From the NCBI GenBank assembly GCA_003134765.1, contig PLCM01000006.1:121011-185010 (forward strand): a stretch of 64,000 nucleotides of DNA, written 5' to 3'. The notes under the pieces were generated by a model. It was not told where the DNA came from. It saw only the letters and a list, made by a program, of their open reading frames with translations, and did not search any database. This document shows positions 27,666 through 36,316 of this stretch, piece after piece. The stretch comes from Spartobacteria bacterium (GTDB lineage: Bacteria > Verrucomicrobiota > Verrucomicrobiia > Chthoniobacterales > UBA10450). Every line of letters begins with the position of its first letter. The stretch's first letter is position 1. Made by a program: the position numbers and the translations under genes.

Positions 27666-28964
27666 ATGAGCGCGGAAACGAAACTGACGGCTCGCAGTGC
27701 TTTGGGAGTTCTGCGCAATGCGCCCTACCGCCGTTACATCATCGGCAGCGCCATTTCCGATACCGGAACCTGGATGCAAGTGATGGCTCAGGGATACGTG
27801 ATGAGCACGCTGACGACAAAGGCGGTCTGGCTGGGGATGGCGCAATTCGCGGCCGGGTTGCCCATGCTCCTTCTCACGATGGTCGGCGGATCGGCCGCTG
27901 ACAGGTACGATAAACGCGCCATCCTCCTCATCACTCAATTTGTTCAAATCGGTCTGGCTTTGGCGATCGGCTGGTTGGTCTGGACGGAGCAAATCGCGAT
28001 CTGGCATATCCTCGTTTTCGCCGCGATCCTTGGCGTCTCGAATTCTTTTGAAATGCCCGCTCTTTCCGCGCTCGTGCCGGAGCTCGTGAAGCGCGAACAA
28101 ATTCAAAGCGGCATCGCGATAGATCGCTCCGTTTTCCATGGATCGCGCGTTTTCGGACCGACCATCGGCGGAATTCTCATCAGCGCATGGGGCGCGGCCT
28201 CCGCATTTTTCGCCAATGCCGTGTCGTTTGTCGCGTTGATCGTCGCCCTCCTTTCGCTGCCGCCTCGTCAGAAAGGCAGCGCGGAAGAAGAGGAAAAACG
28301 CGGCACCGGGATCAAGGATGGATTTCGTTTCGTGGCGAAAGACAAACCCAGCCTCGCGATGGTCTGTCTGATCGCGACCCAATCCGTCTGCATTTTTCCC
28401 ATCATTACCGTGATGATGCCGCTCTACGTGCGAATGGTGCTCGGTCTCGGCCCAAACCGCCTTGGCTTTTTGATGGGCGCTTCAGCAGTCGGATCGCTGG
28501 TCGGTTCAATCTTCCTTATCGGGCTCGCCCGGGAAAAACGCGTGCCGCTGATGATCATGTGTACGCTCGGCGTGACGGGCGCGATTCTCGGTCTCTCGCT
28601 TGGCCCGAGCTTCAACGTCGCCACCGCGCTTCTGGTTGTGAACTCGCTCGGCCTCGCCACCAACTTCGGGCTCGCCAGCACGATCGTGCAGGAACGCGCG
28701 CCGGATTTTCTGCGCGGCCGGGTTTCCGCCGTGTTCATGCTGAGCTTTGTCGGGCTAATGCCCATCGCCGGACTCGGCGTCACCAGTTTATCGGACTTCA
28801 TCGGAATGCGAATGGCTCTCGCCATCGCTGCAATTCTTTACGGCGCGGTCACGGTTTTCGTTCTCCTGCGTGTGCGCAAGCAATGCTCGGTGGTTGGCGT
28901 GTGCCAGGCCGAATTGACCACTCCAACTTCTTCCGCCGTTGCGACGGTTTCGGTACGTCCGTGA
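27666..28964 (+). CDS. MFS exporter, EntS/DUF894 type
   Basis: A 432-residue major facilitator with about 12 helices. The N-terminal LRNAPYRRYIIGSAISDTGTWMQ and the loop GGSAADRYDKRAIL (motif A) are typical of the EntS-like exporter group. The second half begins after a charged central loop EEEEKRGTGIKDGFRFVAKD. The stop overlaps the GTG of the next gene as GTGA, so the two are translationally coupled. Substrate unknown. Confidence 0.88.
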   Translation: MSAETKLTARSALGVLRNAPYRRYIIGSAISDTGTWMQVMAQGYVMSTLTTKAVWLGMAQFAAGLPMLLLTMVGGSAADRYDKRAILLITQFVQIGLALAIGWLVWTEQIAIWHILVFAAILGVSNSFEMPALSALVPELVKREQIQSGIAIDRSVFHGSRVFGPTIGGILISAWGAASAFFANAVSFVALIVALLSLPPRQKGSAEEEEKRGTGIKDGFRFVAKDKPSLAMVCLIATQSVCIFPIITVMMPLYVRMVLGLGPNRLGFLMGASAVGSLVGSIFLIGLAREKRVPLMIMCTLGVTGAILGLSLGPSFNVATALLVVNSLGLATNFGLASTIVQERAPDFLRGRVSAVFMLSFVGLMPIAGLGVTSLSDFIGMRMALAIAAILYGAVTVFVLLRVRKQCSVVGVCQAELTTPTSSAVATVSVRP

Positions 28965-29881
28965 GCCGCGTGATTGCGTTCTCCACCTGCTGGAATTCCA
29001 GGCGGCACACCGCCGGCGATGAGATGCTGCGCGAGATCAAGGATCTTGGTTTTAATCGCGTCGAGCTGGGCCACGGCATCCGTATCTCGCTCATGCCGGG
29101 AATCCAAAAAATGTTCGAGGCGGGCGAGGTCGAGTTCACCAGCCTGCATAATTTCTGCCCGCTGCCGGTGGAAATCATGCAGGCCTCCCCCGATTGCTAC
29201 AAGATCTCGGCAGCCTATACGAAAGAACGCGAGCGCGCCATTCGCCACACTTTCCAGACGATCGACTTCGCCCAGCGGCTCGGCGCCCCCTTCGTCGTCC
29301 TCCATTGCGGCGAGGTGGAGATGAATCCGATCACCGACCAGTTGATCGCGCTCGCGAAGAAGGGTGAAATGCTTTCCCGCGAATACGTTCGATTGAAAGT
29401 AAAAGCGGTGCAGAAGCGCGAAGCCGCGGCGCCGCCGTATCTCGAGCGGGTCAAGGATTCACTCAAACGCATCGCGGAATATGCCGCGAAGAAAAATATC
29501 CGGCTCGGCGTGGAAGGCCGCCGTGGGTACGAGGAAATTCCAAGCGAACGCGAGTTGCCGTCGTTGCTCGACGAGCTGAATTCACCGCAGTTCGGTTATT
29601 GGCACGACCTGGGACACATCCAGATCAAGGAAAACCTGGGTTTCGTGAACCATGAGGAATGGCTCCGCCAGATCGGTCCACGCGCCTTTGGCTGCCATCT
29701 CCAGGATTGCAAATGGCCGGGGCAGGACCACCAGGCGCCCTTCACCGGGATGGTGGATTTTGAGATACTTGTTCCGCTCCTCCCGCCGAGCTGCTTATTT
29801 GTCTGGGAAATGAGCCCGCGCCGAACTGTCGACGAAATCCGATTGTCTGTGAGCCGCTGGAAAGAGCGGTTCGGCGAATGA
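28961..29881 (+). CDS. Sugar phosphate isomerase/epimerase-like TIM barrel
   Basis: A 306-residue protein of the AP endonuclease 2/xylose isomerase-like fold. The GTG at 28961 overlaps the MFS stop by 4 bases, and a longer ORF upstream is the shadow of the MFS gene. Features are FSTCWNSRRHTAGDEML, the mid barrel VVLHCGEVEM, LGVEGRRGYEEIP, GYWHDLGHIQIKE and FGCHLQDCKWPG. These supply the His/Glu/Asp metal ligands usual in the fold. The gene overlaps the next by ATGA, so MFS, isomerase and flippase-like genes form one translation unit. Substrate unknown. Confidence 0.82.
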   Translation: MSRVIAFSTCWNSRRHTAGDEMLREIKDLGFNRVELGHGIRISLMPGIQKMFEAGEVEFTSLHNFCPLPVEIMQASPDCYKISAAYTKERERAIRHTFQTIDFAQRLGAPFVVLHCGEVEMNPITDQLIALAKKGEMLSREYVRLKVKAVQKREAAAPPYLERVKDSLKRIAEYAAKKNIRLGVEGRRGYEEIPSERELPSLLDELNSPQFGYWHDLGHIQIKENLGFVNHEEWLRQIGPRAFGCHLQDCKWPGQDHQAPFTGMVDFEILVPLLPPSCLFVWEMSPRRTVDEIRLSVSRWKERFGE

Positions 29882-30939
29882 AAAAAACTCTCCTCACGCT
29901 CCTCCAACTGCTCGTCACGGGCGCGTTGCTCTACTGGGTTTTCCACGATCCCGCGGTGCGCATCGCCATGGCGGTGGCCATTCGCGACGCCGATTACCGG
30001 TGGATCCTCGGCGCCATTGCGGCCTATATCGTTGTCGAATTCGCCGCCGTCGTGCGCTGGCAAATCCTGCTCAAGGTCCAGGGCATCAACCTGAGCACCG
30101 CGCGGATCTCCGGCCTGTTCATTATCGGAATGTTTTACAACCAATTCCTGCCCGGCGGCACCGGCGGTGACATCGTCAAAACCTACCTGCTCTGGAAAGA
30201 GACTCCCGGGAAAAAGCCGGGCGCACTCCTCGCTGTCCTCTTCGATCGCATGGTCGGCCTGATCGCGTTGATCATCATCACCGGCGTCTTGATCTTACTG
30301 CGGTATGGCTGGCTGACGCGCGAAACCGCCGCGCAACTCGACAGCAATCCGCTGCATAATCCGCGCTTCTATGTTTTGGTGGTTCTCGCGGTTTTCGGCG
30401 CGGCTGTGCTATTTGTAACTACGACTTTCATCGTCAGCGGCTTCAATCTCCTCCACAAACTGCCGCATCGTTTTCCCGGCCGGGAAAAGCTGCTGGAGAT
30501 TTCGGCAGCCTATCACCTTTACGCGCGCCATTGGCGGGCGACCACGGCCGCGTTCAGCGCATCGCTCGTTTGCCACCTGGGAACGTTCGCCACGTTTCTC
30601 TGCGTCGCTTACGCATTCCGGGCCGCCGTCGCTCCGGTCGATTTTTTTGCGATCATGCCGATCGAGCGCACGATCTCGTCGCTGCCGATCAGTTTCGCCG
30701 GGGTTGGCACGCGCGAATTTATTTTGCAGGTGATGTTGTTCAATCTCTGCGCCGTTCCGCCGGCCGTGGCCCGAATGATCGGTCTGACCGGGTTTACCGT
30801 GATCCTGCTCTGCTGCCTCCCGGGTGGGATTGTCTACTTCTTTTACCGGCCGAGCGGCGCCACTGGGCATGTGAAGATGCGCGAGATGAAACAGGAATTC
30901 GCCACGCTCGAGCATGAAATCAGCGAACAGGAAGAGTAA
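29878..30939 (+). CDS. Lysylphosphatidylglycerol synthase-like membrane protein (UPF0104)
   Basis: A 353-residue integral membrane protein with about eight helices, of the family related to the flippase half of MprF. FYNQFLPGGTGGDIVKTYLL and SFAGVGTREF are the conserved signatures. Without the synthase domain these proteins are thought to flip or transport lipids, but the substrate is not known here. The start overlaps the isomerase stop (ATGA). Confidence 0.87.
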   Translation: MKKTLLTLLQLLVTGALLYWVFHDPAVRIAMAVAIRDADYRWILGAIAAYIVVEFAAVVRWQILLKVQGINLSTARISGLFIIGMFYNQFLPGGTGGDIVKTYLLWKETPGKKPGALLAVLFDRMVGLIALIIITGVLILLRYGWLTRETAAQLDSNPLHNPRFYVLVVLAVFGAAVLFVTTTFIVSGFNLLHKLPHRFPGREKLLEISAAYHLYARHWRATTAAFSASLVCHLGTFATFLCVAYAFRAAVAPVDFFAIMPIERTISSLPISFAGVGTREFILQVMLFNLCAVPPAVARMIGLTGFTVILLCCLPGGIVYFFYRPSGATGHVKMREMKQEFATLEHEISEQEE

Positions 30940-31714
30940 ACCGCGATCGGAGAGACGAGCTTCCGCACGTCCCAAACCTTTCAGAGCGCCTCGTCACAAC
31001 AAGGACATGCAGAAGCACGTCCCTCCGAAAAGACCATTCGTCGCGGTCACTTTCGCCATGACCGTCGATGGCAAGATCACGACGAAGAATTTCTCGCCAG
31101 TTGATTTCACCTCGCGCGAAGATAAGACGCACCTGCTCCGGCAGCGCGCTCTCGGCGATGCGGTTTTGATCGGTCACAGCACGCTGAAGCACGACAACGT
31201 CCGGCTCGGCCTGCCTGATCCGAAGATGCGCGAGGAGCGAATCGCCCGCGGGCAAACGCCATTCCCCTTGCGCGTTATCGTCTCCAATGAAGGCCGGATC
31301 GACGCGTCGCTGAAAATCTTCCAGGCGGAAATTTCCCCGATCGTGATCTTTTCGACGATCCAGATGCCGGCGCGCTATCAAAAAGCGTTGCGGAAAAAGG
31401 CCATCCTTCATCTAAGCGATTCGAATTCGGTCGATCTCGCCTGGATGCTCCAGCAACTGCGGCGGGATTACGGGGTGCGCACGGTGGCCTGCGAGGGCGG
31501 CGCCACGCTCTTTCGTGCCTTACTGCAGAAGGATTTGGTCGATCAGCTTAATCTGACCATCGCGCCCTTCCTCTTTGGGGGCGCGAAAGCGCCGACGCTG
31601 ACCGGATTACACAAGGAGTTCCTGCCGCGTAGCGTGCGGTGTTCGCTCACCGAAATGCGGACAGTCGGCGAAGAGTGCTTCCTCACCTACCGGATCAAAC
31701 ATCGCCGCAGATAG
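30914..31714 (+). CDS. RibD C-terminal domain reductase
   Basis: A 266-residue NADPH reductase of the RibD-C/dihydrofolate reductase-like fold, as in riboflavin synthesis. The domain starts at PFVAVTFAMTVDGKITT, VLIGHSTLKHDN and VRTVACEGGATLFRALL follow, and IAPFLFGGAKAPT is the C-terminal block. The deaminase half of RibD is absent. The ATG at 30914 gives a basic N-terminal extension of about 40 residues that is mostly the translation of a palindromic repeat. The ATG at 31007, inside that repeat and just before the domain, is the more likely start (MQKHVPPKRPFVAV). Confidence 0.82.
   Translation: MKSANRKSKPRSERRASARPKPFRAPRHNKDMQKHVPPKRPFVAVTFAMTVDGKITTKNFSPVDFTSREDKTHLLRQRALGDAVLIGHSTLKHDNVRLGLPDPKMREERIARGQTPFPLRVIVSNEGRIDASLKIFQAEISPIVIFSTIQMPARYQKALRKKAILHLSDSNSVDLAWMLQQLRRDYGVRTVACEGGATLFRALLQKDLVDQLNLTIAPFLFGGAKAPTLTGLHKEFLPRSVRCSLTEMRTVGEECFLTYRIKHRRR
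30948..31027. repeat. Palindromic repeat at the 5' end of the RibD-like gene
   Basis: Degenerate left arm cggagagacgagcttccgca and right arm aagcacgtccctccg. It is the same family as 35909-35988, whose arms are nearly perfect. In the right arm gacATGcag replaces the family sequence gacGTGcag, creating an ATG in frame with the reductase. Confidence 0.75.
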
Positions 31715-31718
31715 CGCA

Positions 31719-31842
31719 TCAAGGAGCGGCGTTCTCTAGCCCGCCGACCTTGGCGAAGGCGATTCAATCGCCTCATTATTAATGCGGCCGTCTCGCGACG
31801 GCCGTTCGGTTGGCGGGCGGTTTGGAAAACGCCCCTCCTTGA
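31719..31842. repeat. Three-stem palindromic element
   Basis: Outer arms tcaaggagcggcgtt and aacgcccctccttga with a second pairing region (cccgccgacc/ggttggcggg) enclose two hairpins, AGGCGATT-C-AATCGCCT and CGGCCGTC-TCGC-GACGGCCG. It lies between convergent genes. Confidence 0.8.
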
Positions 31843-31860
31843 GCTCACTTCAAATCGCCG

Positions 31861-32058
31861 TTACCGCAACGGAAGCACGTCCCCTTTCCCTTTGCGCGGT
31901 CTCCGGACCAATTCGCCGCCGCAGTTCGGGCACACGGCCTCCATCGATTCTGTGCATTCGCGGCAAAAGGTGCATTCGTACGTGCAGATGTAAGCCTCAC
32001 CCTGCGGCTCGAGTTGTCGTCCGCACTTTTCGCAGGCCGATTTCATTAGTAACGCCAC
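31861..32058 (-). CDS. DUF1272 small zinc-finger-like protein
   Basis: A 65-residue protein with a dense Cys pattern: CEKCG, CTYECTFCREC and CPNCGGELVRRPR. This matches the DUF1272 family closely, including the ending ELVRRP. Eight Cys residues could bind two zinc ions. Function is not known. An internal ATG at 32046 is an alternative start. Confidence 0.85.
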   Translation of the reverse strand: MALLMKSACEKCGRQLEPQGEAYICTYECTFCRECTESMEAVCPNCGGELVRRPRKGKGDVLPLR

Positions 32059-32139
32059 TGTTACTTTTCAGCTCATTGCTCCAGTTTCTGGGTAGCTTAG
32101 CCTGAAGAGCGGGTTGACCAAGGTTCTTTCCGCCGGCCA

Positions 32140-32613
32140 ATGCACACCGGTAACTCCATTATCATCCAGGCGCCTAAAAGCGCGATCTTCGAGACGGCGG
32201 CGAACCTGGAGCTGTGGCCGAAAATCCTGCCGCATTACCGTTACATTCGTTACCTCCAGCGAGGCCCCGATCGCAATCTCGTGGTGATGGCCGCGGTCCG
32301 ATCGGGCCTTCCGATTTCCTGGACGTCCGAGGAGGTCATCGATCGGGACAAATGCGAAATTCATTTCCATCATCTCAAGGCATGGACGAAAGGCATGCAT
32401 GTCGTCTGGTCGTTCAAGGAAACCCCGGTTGGCGTCCTGGTTGAGATTGTGCACGACCTCCGGTTTCGAATTCGCCTGCTCGCGCCGCTGGTCGAGCCAA
32501 TCATCGGGAAGGGATTCATCCATCCCGTCGCGAGCCGCACTCTGAATTGCATGAAGAAATACCTCGAAAGAGAAGTTTCTCAAAATCCCCAACGCGAATT
32601 TCAAAATGCCTAG
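32140..32613 (+). CDS. SRPBCC-fold protein, aromatase/cyclase-like
   Basis: A 157-residue helix-grip (START/SRPBCC) protein. The N-terminal sequence SIIIQAPKSAIFETAANLELWPKILPHY is the usual signature of the polyketide cyclase/Coq10-like group. Its stop overlaps the start of the downstream ketosynthase gene by 8 bases, so the two are cotranslated. In polyketide pathways such folds guide cyclisation; here that is only suggested by the pairing. Confidence 0.75.
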   Translation: MHTGNSIIIQAPKSAIFETAANLELWPKILPHYRYIRYLQRGPDRNLVVMAAVRSGLPISWTSEEVIDRDKCEIHFHHLKAWTKGMHVVWSFKETPVGVLVEIVHDLRFRIRLLAPLVEPIIGKGFIHPVASRTLNCMKKYLEREVSQNPQREFQNA

Positions 32614-33847
32614 GCGCCGCGCGGTCATTACCGGACTTGGTCCCCTTACCTGCATCGGAACGGGGCGCGAAAACCTCTGGCGCGGTTTGCGGGCGGAGAG
32701 AAGCGGCATCCGACACATCTCCAGTTTCGACACGGCGGAGTTCAACGCCCATTGTGGCGGTGAAATTGTTGATTGGATTCCGGAGGATCATTTCCCGCCG
32801 CATCGCCTGAAACGCCTCGATCGTTATGCGCAGTTCGCGGTCGCCTCGGCAAAAATGGCACTCGATGACGCCGGGTTGCCCTATTCTCAGCAGACGCCGC
32901 AACACCGTGTGGGCGTCAGTTTCGGCACAGCGCTCGGCGGCATCGCGAACGCGGAGTACCAGCACGCCCATTTTTTGAAGAAAGGAACGCGCGGGGTGAA
33001 CCAGACGCTGGCCCTTCAGGTTTTCGGGGGCTCAGCCCACTCGAACATCGCGATCGAATTCGGGTTCCGCGGTGTGGGGACCACCAACTCGAACAGTTGC
33101 GCGAGCGGCACGATCGCCGTCGGTGAAGCGTTGCGCTACATCCGCGATGATTTTGCGGACGTGGTCGTAGCGGGCGGCGCGGAAGCACCGCTCAGCCCGC
33201 TCAGTTTCGGCGCGTTCGCCATCATCAAAACGATGAGCCAATGGGCCGGCGACCCGGCGCTGGCCTGCCGGCCTTTCGATCGGAAACGCGACGGCTTTGT
33301 GATGGGCGAAGGCGCCGCGTCGCTTGTCATTGAAGAACTGGAGCATGCGCGAAATCGCGGCGCGCACATTTTCGCGGAGGTGCTCGGCTATCGCCTGAAC
33401 AATGACGCCTTTCACATGACGTCGCCGTTGCCGGGCGGTGAATCGTGCATTCGAGCGATGCGGGAAGCGCTGGCGGATGCGGGGCTCGCCCCCGAGCAGA
33501 TCGACTACATCAATGCGCATGCGAGTTCGACGCAGTTGAGCGACGGCACTGAGACGATGGCGATCAAGCAAGTGTATGGCGATCACGTGAAACGGTTGCT
33601 CGTGAGTGGGACAAAGGCTTACACCGCACATCCCCTGGGGGCCAGCGGCGCCATCGAAGCGGCCATCTGTGCGCTGGCGATCGACCAAAACTGGGCGCCG
33701 CCGACGTTGAATCGCCACGAACCCGATCCGGCGTGCGACCTGGATGTGGTTCCGCTTCACGGGCGCGATATGGAGCTCAATTACGTGATGAGCAATTCCT
33801 TCGGGTTCGGCGGCATCAATGCCTGTCTGATTCTGGGACGGGTGTAG
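32606..33847 (+). CDS. 3-oxoacyl-ACP synthase, FabF-like
   Basis: A 413-residue ketosynthase that elongates acyl-ACP with malonyl-ACP. The catalytic Cys is in TNSNSCASGTIA, the first His in INAHASSTQLSD and the second in AYTAHPLGASGAIE; C-terminal NSFGFGGINACLI is standard. The His loop reads NAHASST rather than the common NAHGTST, a mild departure from housekeeping FabF. No acyl carrier protein, chain-length factor or other fatty-acid gene is adjacent. Pairing with a cyclase-like gene suggests a specialised acyl or polyketide product. Confidence 0.9.
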   Translation: MPRRRAVITGLGPLTCIGTGRENLWRGLRAERSGIRHISSFDTAEFNAHCGGEIVDWIPEDHFPPHRLKRLDRYAQFAVASAKMALDDAGLPYSQQTPQHRVGVSFGTALGGIANAEYQHAHFLKKGTRGVNQTLALQVFGGSAHSNIAIEFGFRGVGTTNSNSCASGTIAVGEALRYIRDDFADVVVAGGAEAPLSPLSFGAFAIIKTMSQWAGDPALACRPFDRKRDGFVMGEGAASLVIEELEHARNRGAHIFAEVLGYRLNNDAFHMTSPLPGGESCIRAMREALADAGLAPEQIDYINAHASSTQLSDGTETMAIKQVYGDHVKRLLVSGTKAYTAHPLGASGAIEAAICALAIDQNWAPPTLNRHEPDPACDLDVVPLHGRDMELNYVMSNSFGFGGINACLILGRV

Positions 33848-33861
33848 TGACGCCAATGCAT

Positions 33862-33922
33862 TGTAGGGCGTTTCTGTGAAACGCCGTTGAGATCGGGCGG
33901 CGTCTGACACAGACGCCCTACA
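33862..33922. repeat. Bipartite palindromic repeat (TGT/ACA frame)
   Basis: Outer tgtag/ctaca enclose GGCGTTTC-TGT-GAAACGCC and GGCGTCTG-ACA-CAGACGCC. A near-identical copy is at 34793-34847. The rest of the 193-base gap to trmD shows nothing recognisable. Confidence 0.9.
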
Positions 33923-34040
33923 AAATCGGGTCAGGCATTTCTATCTTTCGCGTTAAAAGAGGCGCAGTCCGTCAGCGCACGCCTCCGGTCTAGCGGCCAG
34001 CGCAATTTGCAATTGTGAGGTTCTTCACCGTCTGCGCCGC

Positions 34041-34745
34041 TCAGGATGACATGCCTTTGTCACCGTCACCTAATAAATCAGGCCGGTTTTTCCGGGTTCG
34101 TTCCAGGGCCTGTTCCTTCCGCCAGGCAGCGATCACCGAATGATTTCCAGAAAGCAAAACGTCGGGGACTTTCCATCCGCGGAAATCAGAGGGCCGGGTG
34201 TACTGAGGACCTTCCAATAATCCCACGCTAAAGCTGTCGTCGGCCGCGGATTGTTCATCGCCCAGAACGCCCGGCAAAAGGCGCACGACCGCATCGACGA
34301 GAACCACCGCCGCCATCGCCCCGTTCGTGAGCACGTAATCACCGATCGAAATCTCGGCATCGACCAGGTGTTCGATAACACGGTGATCCACGCCCTCGTA
34401 GTGCCCGCAGATAATGATGAGGTGCGCCTCCTTCGAAAACTCTGTCGCCATCCGCTGATCAAACCGTCGCCCCGCCGGTGACATCAGAACGATCTTCGAT
34501 TTTCGATTTTCGACTTTCGATTTTAGTTCCTCCACCGCCGCAAAAATGGGCTCCGCCTTCATCACCATCCCCTGCCCGCCGCCGAACGGCGCATCATCCA
34601 CCACGTGATGCTTGTCCGTCGTCCAATCGCGTAAATTATGGATCCGCAGATCCAGCGCGCCGTTTTCCTGCGCCCGCTTCATCATGCTTTCGCTGAGCGG
34701 CGCACGGCAGACCTCGGGAAAGAGAGTGAGGATATCGATGCGCAT
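34041..34745 (-). CDS. trmD: tRNA (guanine-N1)-methyltransferase
   Basis: A 234-residue SPOUT (knotted) enzyme that methylates G37 of tRNAs and so prevents frameshifting. The start [11 protein letters not shown] at 34745 is chosen; the upstream extension is repeat sequence. [45 protein letters not shown] and [16 protein letters not shown] are all present. A mid-protein segment [12 protein letters not shown] is encoded by an AT-rich direct repeat of the type that also ends thiE, near where the family has a variable loop. No rimM lies between khpA and trmD. Confidence 0.96.
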   Translation of the reverse strand: MRIDILTLFPEVCRAPLSESMMKRAQENGALDLRIHNLRDWTTDKHHVVDDAPFGGGQGMVMKAEPIFAAVEELKSKVENRKSKIVLMSPAGRRFDQRMATEFSKEAHLIIICGHYEGVDHRVIEHLVDAEISIGDYVLTNGAMAAVVLVDAVVRLLPGVLGDEQSAADDSFSVGLLEGPQYTRPSDFRGWKVPDVLLSGNHSVIAAWRKEQALERTRKNRPDLLGDGDKGMSS

Positions 34746-34752
34746 TGAATCA

Positions 34753-34847
34753 CAACGTCCAACGCCCCACCTCCAACGTCCAACGCTTGATTTGTAGGGC
34801 GTTTCTGTGAAACGCCGTGAGTTGGCGTCTGACACAGACGCCCTGCA
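34753..34847. repeat. Direct repeat plus bipartite palindrome
   Basis: Two direct copies of caacgtccaacgc (34753-34765 and 34774-34786) are followed by a TGT/ACA-frame palindrome (34793-34847) that is almost the same as 33862-33922. Together they fill the gap between khpA and trmD. Confidence 0.85.
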
Positions 34848-34851
34848 ATTG

Positions 34852-35169
34852 TTACTCGACGATCTCGAGGGTGGCGCGCTGGCCGTGCCGGGCGGCTGAG
34901 CTGGCGAGCAAGGCGCGAATGGCCTGAATGGTCTGGCCGTTGCGCCCAATGATGCGGCCGACATCCGTCTGGCGCAGCTGCACCCGGAAGATTGTCGTTT
35001 TCCCCGAGGGAATCTCCGAAAGCATCATCTCATCGGGAAATTCGACGAGCTGGCGGATGACGAACTCGAGGAATTGTTTCACGGGCGTGAGTGTAATCAC
35101 GCCGGTGACTTTGTCACGTCGCCGCTTTCGTGGATCGCGTCCCGCGGCCGCGGGATCGCGCGATGACAA
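34852..35169 (-). CDS. khpA: KH-domain RNA-binding protein KhpA
   Basis: A small RNA-binding protein with one KH domain; the GxxG loop is in [16 protein letters not shown]. The conserved part starts around [18 protein letters not shown], and a GTG at 35098-35100 would give 82 residues, the usual size. The longer ATG start at 35169 adds about 23 residues encoded by a palindromic GC-rich stretch (CCCGCGGCCGCGGG), so that N-terminus is doubtful. Location between rpsP and trmD is the usual one. Confidence 0.88.
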   Translation of the reverse strand: MSSRDPAAAGRDPRKRRRDKVTGVITLTPVKQFLEFVIRQLVEFPDEMMLSEIPSGKTTIFRVQLRQTDVGRIIGRNGQTIQAIRALLASSAARHGQRATLEIVE

Positions 35170-35226
35170 ATCATGCCGGCGCAGCCGGGAAACATAAACA
35201 TCGCAGCGACGGAGCGCGCGATCCCC

Positions 35227-35859
35227 CTACTCTTTGCCGTAGGTCGCTTCGAAAGTTTCCGTGTCCTCGCCGACCGGGCCGACTTCCTTCCCATCCGGGC
35301 GGAGAAGCCAAAACCAATCGTAGGAACCGCCCCCGACGAAGTAGCGATGCTGCTGGACGAGCAGGCAATCCTTGTATTCCCCCGAAGGAACGAGCTTCAA
35401 ATTGTTGCCGGCGAAAAGGTATCGCTCTTTTCGATTCGTGGTGTCGACGACGTGCACGGCGCCGGAAGTCGCCCAAGCCGGGGTAACGAAGTAAAGGAGC
35501 TTCCCGTCTGTAGAGAATTGCAGAGTCTCGAACGCGGCGATCACCGACTCTGGCTTTTGGGATTCGCGGCAGCGGAGGAGCAACGCCGGCTCTTTTCCAT
35601 CAACCCGGACCTGCCAGAGCTCCGTTGGATCCATTTCGTCGGAGCCGGTGGCGATTTTCTTGCCCTCCACTTTCCGGACGAAGCCAACCCATTTGCCGTC
35701 CGGCGCGAGAACAGGACCGGAGTCCCTGCCGCTTGAAGTCAGGGCGATCGTCGTGCCAGCTTTGTCTGTGAACTGGATGTTCCCGTCTTTGACGGAAACG
35801 GTTTGAGCAACGGCGGAAACCGCAAAAGCACAGCAGAGAATCAACAGGAGTCGCTTCAT
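35227..35859 (-). CDS. Exported beta-propeller-like protein
   Basis: A 210-residue exported protein: signal peptide MKRLLLILCCAFAVSAVAQ from the ATG at 35859. The rest has repeating strand pairs such as GPVLAPDGKWVGFVRK and LQFSTDGKLLYFV, resembling TolB/WD40-like PD40 repeats, but with too few blades for a full propeller. A longer frame from 35928 begins in a palindromic repeat and is rejected. Its position between rpsP and khpA is unusual. Function unknown. Confidence 0.65.
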   Translation of the reverse strand: MKRLLLILCCAFAVSAVAQTVSVKDGNIQFTDKAGTTIALTSSGRDSGPVLAPDGKWVGFVRKVEGKKIATGSDEMDPTELWQVRVDGKEPALLLRCRESQKPESVIAAFETLQFSTDGKLLYFVTPAWATSGAVHVVDTTNRKERYLFAGNNLKLVPSGEYKDCLLVQQHRYFVGGGSYDWFWLLRPDGKEVGPVGEDTETFEATYGKE

Positions 35860-35908
35860 CTTCCTATAGCGACGCTCTGAGCGCACGGATTTGAAAAGTT
35901 TTTCAAAC

Positions 35909-35988
35909 GGAGGGACGTGCTTCTGCACGTCCGATTTCTCTTCGCAGCCGTCGCAAACAGAATGGGACGTGCAGAAGCACGTCCCTCC
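35909..35988. repeat. Palindromic repeat, gggacgtgcagaagcacgtccc family
   Basis: Two inverted arms at 35909-35932 and 35964-35988. Each arm is also a hairpin by itself: GGACGTGC-TTCT-GCACGTCC and GGGACGTGC-AGAA-GCACGTCCC. It lies just after rpsP. Confidence 0.92.
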
Positions 35989-35997
35989 GGGAAGAAA

Positions 35998-36312
35998 TTA
36001 CTCCGTCGCCGGAGCAGCTGCCGTTTCTTCGGCCGGTACGGATGGCACAGTCTCTTCCGCTGGCGCGCTCGCCTGCTTCCGGGTCTTCTTGATCAAACTG
36101 CGAACCGTATCCGAGGGCTGGGCCCCCTTCGAAATCCAATGCTCGATCCGGTCCATCTTCAGCGTGCTGTTGTGACCGGGCTTCTTCGGGTCGTAGGTCC
36201 CGATGATCTCGATGAATTTCCCGTCGCGCGGGCTGCGGCTATCGGCCACCACCACCTTGTAATACGGGCGATTGAGTGCGCCTTCTCTGCGTAATCTGAT
36301 TGAAACTGCCAT
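35998..36312 (-). CDS. rpsP: 30S ribosomal protein S16
   Basis: A 104-residue protein. The N-terminus [39 protein letters not shown] is standard S16. The C-terminus is extended by an Ala/Glu/Pro-rich tail ending APATE. It begins 4 bases after ffh, the usual ffh-rpsP arrangement. Confidence 0.97.
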   Translation of the reverse strand: MAVSIRLRREGALNRPYYKVVVADSRSPRDGKFIEIIGTYDPKKPGHNSTLKMDRIEHWISKGAQPSDTVRSLIKKTRKQASAPAEETVPSVPAEETAAAPATE

Positions 36313-36316
36313 ATCG

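Noticed and set aside
28187..28960. Upstream extension of the TIM-barrel ORF
   Set aside because: It is an out-of-frame shadow of the MFS gene; the GTG at 28961 overlaps the MFS stop in the usual way.
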